NCBI GenBank assembly: GCA_902773305.1
Contig: CACYEB010000096.1
Location: 1-18,763 of the forward strand
Origin: an uncultured Bacteroidia bacterium
GTDB lineage: Bacteria; Bacteroidota; Bacteroidia; Bacteroidales; UBA932
Reading direction: 5' to 3'
Length of the DNA: 18,763 bases
Part shown: positions 15,609 to 18,763 of the stretch, piece by piece
How the letters are laid out: each line of letters begins with the position of its first letter
Numbering within the stretch: the first letter of the stretch is position 1
The notes under the pieces: model-generated
Seen by the model: the letters and a program-made list of their open reading frames with translations, nothing else
What the model was told of the DNA's origin: nothing
Databases searched by the model: none
Made by a program: the position numbers and the translations under genes

Positions 15609-16934
15609 ATGGATATAAGGACCAACAGACTCAAGAGTGTAGCCCTTGTTGCAGGAGGAGGCCTTATCTGGGCCTGCCTGATTGCGGCCGTATGTTTTCT
15701 CGTAGTGCACTTTGTGCCTTGGCGCATATTGGCTCCGGTGCTTTGCGGTATCGTCCTGTTGCTGCTTCTGGCCATTGTGGCCGGTGCTTTTATCCCCCTG
15801 GATCTTGACGGCATAATGGAAAATGAACTCGGTTATTCCCTGGATGCGTCTGATGAGCACCTTCTCAAAATGGCTTTGCAGGAGAATCCTGGGCAGGGGG
15901 AACTGGATTCATTCCTTGAAGGATGGGACATAGAAAAGGCTCCCATCAAAAGCGTTATGCTGGTCGCATACCTGATGAAGATACATCCCGAGCTCAAGTT
16001 CCCGGCTGCGATGATTCCGAGACTGAACGGCGTGCTCACTTTCTGCAGGTTCCAGAATCTCAAGAAAGAAGCGCACCTGTGCAGGCTTGGAAAATTGTTC
16101 GCCGCCCGGGATATCCCCTTTGTGGTGATGAAAGGAGGCGCGATGAAGGTCTACCGGCCAGATTTCCCGCGATGGATGGCTGACATCGACATAATGGTTC
16201 CGGAAGACAAGTACGCCAGTGCTGTGGACATAGCCACATCCAGCGGCTATTCAAGCGCGATGTTCACCAGCCACAGCGTGGATGTCTCTCTCCCGGACTC
16301 GGAGGAAAGCCTGCTTGACATACATTGTCACCTGGAAATGATGACCGGCAAGGAGGCTGCTTTCAATGAAGGCTTGTTCTCCCGTGCTTCAGAGGTGAAT
16401 GTGTTCTCTGTACGCGGACTTCTCCCGTGCCCTGAGGATATGGTCTTCATCTCTCTCGTGAATCTGTTCAAGAATATTTCGAAGAAATCATCGGAAGAGA
16501 GTTGCCTGACGAGTTTTTATGATCTGCAGTACCTTGTCGGGCTCAAAAAGGATTTCGACTGGGAACTGATCCTTGAAAATGCCCGGCTCACAGCCTCTGA
16601 GTTCCAGACTTACGTCTCTTCTCTCCATATATCACGCGTCCTTCCGGGCCTCTTGCCGGATTCATTCATGAACCCCGGCAGTCTCGGCAAAAAGAGAATC
16701 GAGAGAGGTGCCGTCGATTTCATTTTCAGGCGTAACATAACTTCGGGAGCACGGGACCAGGTGATGGGTACCGAGGCCGGAAAGTCCCTCCAGAAAGACT
16801 GGAACCTGAAAGTGAGTATGTGGGTGTCGCTGGTAGGTTTCGTCAAACTTCTCTTCAGTATGTACTGGCTCAGGCGCCTTATACTCAAATACCGATATCT
16901 CTTCCTTGGAAAAAACAAACCTTACACCAAATAA
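15609..16934 (+). CDS. Nucleotidyltransferase-fold protein (NTP_transf_5-like) with N-terminal membrane hairpin
   Basis: This 441-residue protein has two hydrophobic helices at about 10-33 and 39-62. A soluble part follows that resembles the 'uncharacterised nucleotidyltransferase' family (NTP_transf_5) of the polymerase-beta superfamily. VMKGGAMKVYRP (173-184) followed by MADIDIMVPE with D192 and D194 matches the family's LKG...GDIDLLV core, DIHCHLE (237-243) matches its DLHW segment, and PEDMVFISLVNLFKN and SFYDLQYLV are C-terminal family features. The end (401-430) is again hydrophobic and basic and may lie on the membrane. The N-terminal helix pair is unusual for the family, whose members are normally soluble. 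The substrate is unknown; relatives occur in lasso-peptide and exopolysaccharide-linked loci beside PqqD and HprK-like genes, as here. A moderate AAAGG precedes the ATG; pqqD-like follows after 3 bases. Confidence 0.82.
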   Translation: MDIRTNRLKSVALVAGGGLIWACLIAAVCFLVVHFVPWRILAPVLCGIVLLLLLAIVAGAFIPLDLDGIMENELGYSLDASDEHLLKMALQENPGQGELDSFLEGWDIEKAPIKSVMLVAYLMKIHPELKFPAAMIPRLNGVLTFCRFQNLKKEAHLCRLGKLFAARDIPFVVMKGGAMKVYRPDFPRWMADIDIMVPEDKYASAVDIATSSGYSSAMFTSHSVDVSLPDSEESLLDIHCHLEMMTGKEAAFNEGLFSRASEVNVFSVRGLLPCPEDMVFISLVNLFKNISKKSSEESCLTSFYDLQYLVGLKKDFDWELILENARLTASEFQTYVSSLHISRVLPGLLPDSFMNPGSLGKKRIERGAVDFIFRRNITSGARDQVMGTEAGKSLQKDWNLKVSMWVSLVGFVKLLFSMYWLRRLILKYRYLFLGKNKPYTK

Positions 16935-16937
16935 TTT

Positions 16938-17360
16938 ATGGAAAATTCATACTACAAGCTTAACGATGCACGGATGTATGCCGACGTGACCGACGGTCTT
17001 GCCATCATCATCGATGCCTCCAGCGGAATCTACTATGGAATGAACGGTTTCGGAACCTCCGTGTTCGAAAACCTGCTCGCCGGCTCCTCTGTGGCTGACG
17101 TGGTTGAGGCGGCCCAGAAACTTCCCGGAGCACCTGACGGCATAGAGGCCTCTGTCAAGGCTTTCATCGATACGCTGCTGGGCTTCGAAATCGTGCTTGC
17201 AGCCGAGGGAGCCGGAAGCCGACCTGCCGAATTGAACGCCAGGGATGCAAAGAACGATGCATATATCCCCACCTGCACCGAGTACAGCGACGTCCAGGAA
17301 CTTCTTTTCGCTGACCCCATCCACGAAGTAGACGAAAACGAAGGCTGGAAACCGGTATAG
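16938..17360 (+). CDS. PqqD-family (RRE-type) peptide-binding protein with acidic C-terminal tail
   Basis: PqqD-like domains bind leader peptides and hand them to modifying enzymes. This 140-residue protein has the PqqD pattern at about 13-85: MYADVTDGLAIIIDASSGIYYGMNGFGTSVFENL, then the helical wing SSVADVVEAAQ and IEASVKAFIDTLLGFEIV. Residues 87-140 form an extra tail: a Gly/Ala/Arg linker, then YIPTCTEYSDVQELLF and the acidic end ADPIHEVDENEGWKPV (125-140). The closest named group I know is the PqqD-like peptide chaperones of HPr-kinase-related ('HPr-rel-A') systems. No separate precursor peptide was recognised beside it, so the tail itself could be the modified segment; that is inference. 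It lies 3 bases after the nucleotidyltransferase gene and 3 before the HprK-like gene, without a Shine-Dalgarno. Confidence 0.82.
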   Translation: MENSYYKLNDARMYADVTDGLAIIIDASSGIYYGMNGFGTSVFENLLAGSSVADVVEAAQKLPGAPDGIEASVKAFIDTLLGFEIVLAAEGAGSRPAELNARDAKNDAYIPTCTEYSDVQELLFADPIHEVDENEGWKPV

Positions 17361-17363
17361 CCA

Positions 17364-18437
17364 ATGTCCTGGATTGTACTAAATGAGCGCGAATGCCTCC
17401 GCAGGCTGGATCCCTATGTCAAGCAAGCCATAGGGAGCCCGGTTGAGCGCTATTACTCACTCGGCGGCATAAAAAACGTCAGGATAGTGACCCGCCAGGA
17501 AGCCATCTTCCTGATGGACAGGCAGCTGGGCTGGGTGGAAATACCTCCCGTGGAGAATCCCGATGCCACGGTCTTCCTCTGGCAGGAGGAATCGCTGGTC
17601 GATTTCCCGCGCAGAGCCATCGGCATTACGGAAGAATACGGGACTGACTGTTTGCAGTTCGTGGAAAAGATCGAATGTGAAGGAGGTTTCAAAGTCAGGG
17701 AGTATCTTAATGTCGATTTCAAATACCACAATGTCCTGTATGGCGGTGACAATTTGTTTTACTACGCCGTGAGGAGTTTGGAGCCTGAAGAATGGAGGAA
17801 GGACGGACATCTTTTCGCCAAGATTTTTTACCGCATCCTCAAGACCCCTCACTCTTCTCTGGTTCACTCTGCCTGCGTGGGCTTGAACGGCAATGGCATC
17901 CTTTTCTGCGCCAAGGCCATGAGAGGCAAATCCACCCTTACCGTAGCATCTATGCTGGACGGGATGGAATATGTTTCCGACGACTACCTCATCCTGCACA
18001 ATGACGGCGGTGCACTGCTTGCTTCACCGATATATAGCTTCATAAATCTTTCTCCCAAGATGTACAGGAAGATGTATGACAGCCTGGACAAGGCACGCTT
18101 TCTTTACTCGTGCGCCTTTCAGGATAAATATACCCTGGACATATCGGCATATTCCGACAGGATACGGAAGCGCTATCCCGTGAAAGTGGCGATGATTCCG
18201 GTAATTGACCCGTCGGCGGCAAGGCCGCAGGTGGTAGCCTGCACCGAGGCTGAGAAAGGTGCCGGTATCACCCAGCTTATCCATTCGACAATCTCCCAGA
18301 TATGGGACCAGAATCCGGGAGATAATGTCATCAAGTTGAGTGCGATGCTGCGGCCGCTGCCTTTCTACAAGATCATCCTCTCTCCTGACATCTTCGCGAA
18401 CGTGGAATGTCTGCGGTCATTCGCAGATAAACTCTGA
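17364..18437 (+). CDS. HPr-kinase-like P-loop protein
   Basis: This 357-residue protein has the C-terminal fold of HPr kinase/phosphorylase relatives and is probably an ATP-dependent kinase of a peptide or small molecule. Residues 1-150 are a poorly recognisable N-terminal domain. At 167-175 VHSACVGLN leads into the phosphate-binding loop CAKAMRGKST (182-191), in which the first glycine of GxxxxGK(S/T) is Ala. FVSDDY-type sequence (YVSDDYLIL, D206 and D207) is the Walker-B-like acidic pair of this group. It lacks the HPr-binding features of true HprK, and no ptsH is near, so regulation of sugar uptake is unlikely. In some lasso-peptide clusters an HprK homologue phosphorylates the precursor, which makes the adjacent PqqD-like protein or its cargo a reasonable substrate. 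It starts 3 bases after the PqqD-like stop; the next gene starts 2 bases after its TGA. Confidence 0.84.
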   Translation: MSWIVLNERECLRRLDPYVKQAIGSPVERYYSLGGIKNVRIVTRQEAIFLMDRQLGWVEIPPVENPDATVFLWQEESLVDFPRRAIGITEEYGTDCLQFVEKIECEGGFKVREYLNVDFKYHNVLYGGDNLFYYAVRSLEPEEWRKDGHLFAKIFYRILKTPHSSLVHSACVGLNGNGILFCAKAMRGKSTLTVASMLDGMEYVSDDYLILHNDGGALLASPIYSFINLSPKMYRKMYDSLDKARFLYSCAFQDKYTLDISAYSDRIRKRYPVKVAMIPVIDPSAARPQVVACTEAEKGAGITQLIHSTISQIWDQNPGDNVIKLSAMLRPLPFYKIILSPDIFANVECLRSFADKL

Positions 18438-18439
18438 CT

Positions 18440-18763
18440 ATGGACCATATCCCTCCGATTACTGTAATCCTGCCGGTTTACAATACCGGGAAGTACCTTG
18501 ACAGGTGTCTCGATTCCCTGCTTGCACAGACATTCCGGGATTTTGAATTACTGTGCATAGACGACGGCTCCTTTGACGGCAGCGAGAAGACGCTGGACCT
18601 CAGGGCTGCGTCCGACGGTCGGATGCGGGTGATACATCTTCCCGAGAACCACGGCGTTCCCTATGCCCGCAACCTGGCTATGGACCTTGCCCGCTCCGAG
18701 TACGTCTATTTTATGGATTCGGACGACTGGCTCGACCCCGACTACCTTGAGGCGATGTATGCC
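18440..18763 (+). CDS. Glycosyltransferase family 2 protein, N-terminal part (3' end outside window)
   Basis: The first 108 residues of a second GT2 enzyme are visible, starting at ATG 18440, 2 bases after the HprK-like stop, and still open at the window edge. ITVILPVYNTGKYLDRCLDS (7-26), the nucleotide-binding CIDDGS, the NHGVPYARNLAM segment and YFMDSDDWLDPDYLEAMY with the DSDD metal motif match the GT-A catalytic half. It resembles the first glycosyltransferase of the operon (DADDWIDGDYLE against DSDDWLDPDYLE) but the two are diverged, not a recent duplication. It is probably a sugar transferase acting on the same product as its partner. The rest of the operon continues beyond the window. 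Confidence 0.93.
   Translation, partial: MDHIPPITVILPVYNTGKYLDRCLDSLLAQTFRDFELLCIDDGSFDGSEKTLDLRAASDGRMRVIHLPENHGVPYARNLAMDLARSEYVYFMDSDDWLDPDYLEAMYA

Noticed and set aside
15609..18437. Calling the nucleotidyltransferase, PqqD-like and HprK-like genes a lasso-peptide cluster
   Set aside because: No precursor peptide, transglutaminase-like protease or asparagine-synthetase-like cyclase is in the window; the trio alone is not enough.
17364..18437. Bona fide HPr kinase/phosphorylase (hprK) of a phosphotransferase system
   Set aside because: No ptsH or PTS gene nearby, variant P-loop, and an unrelated N-terminal domain; the name HprK-like is as far as the evidence goes.

Overview
The window comes from a member of Bacteroidota, most likely Bacteroidales. 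The protein sequences of PdxJ, NadK, UppS, BamA and the two tandem OmpH proteins read like the Bacteroidales versions. The clearest promoters match the Bacteroidota consensus (TTTG, about 20 bases, TAnnTTTG), and most genes lack a strong Shine-Dalgarno. The sequence looks moderately GC-rich by eye, so a genus cannot be named. There is no tRNA, rRNA, CRISPR array, IS element or phage gene, and no gene-free stretch over 100 bases.

Region 1 (1-2285, +) holds the C-terminal 60% of glucosamine-6-phosphate deaminase (nagB), followed one base later by an aminopeptidase P (GTG start). A perfect 14-bp inverted repeat lies just inside the aminopeptidase gene. Region 2 (2296-6425, -) is a compact four-gene operon: pdxJ, an anchored OmpH/Skp-like protein, purC, and a LysM plus type-1 periplasmic-binding-fold protein. 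It converges on the aminopeptidase gene with a 10-bp gap. Region 3 (6426-11589) starts with a 69-bp divergent promoter region, followed by the + strand set nadK, uppS, bamA, ompH, ompH. This set serves NADP supply, the undecaprenyl carrier lipid and outer-membrane protein assembly. A hairpin at 11616-11643 follows it. Region 4 (11669-14531, +) is korA-korB, a 2-oxoacid:ferredoxin oxidoreductase with the gamma domain fused to alpha.

Region 5 (14543-18763, +, running off the end) is the accessory part. A Bacteroidota-type promoter precedes a tightly packed operon: GT2 glycosyltransferase, a nucleotidyltransferase-fold protein carrying an N-terminal two-helix membrane hairpin, a PqqD-like peptide-binding protein with an acidic tail, an HPr-kinase-like P-loop protein, and a second GT2 glycosyltransferase cut by the window edge. 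PqqD-like, HprK-like and nucleotidyltransferase proteins also occur together in lasso-peptide and exopolysaccharide-linked ('HPr-rel-A') loci. Here they are enclosed by glycosyltransferases, with no recognisable precursor, protease or cyclase in view. This operon is the best candidate for an undescribed peptide-modification or surface-glycan system; its function is inference. The rest of the window is ordinary core metabolism and envelope biogenesis.
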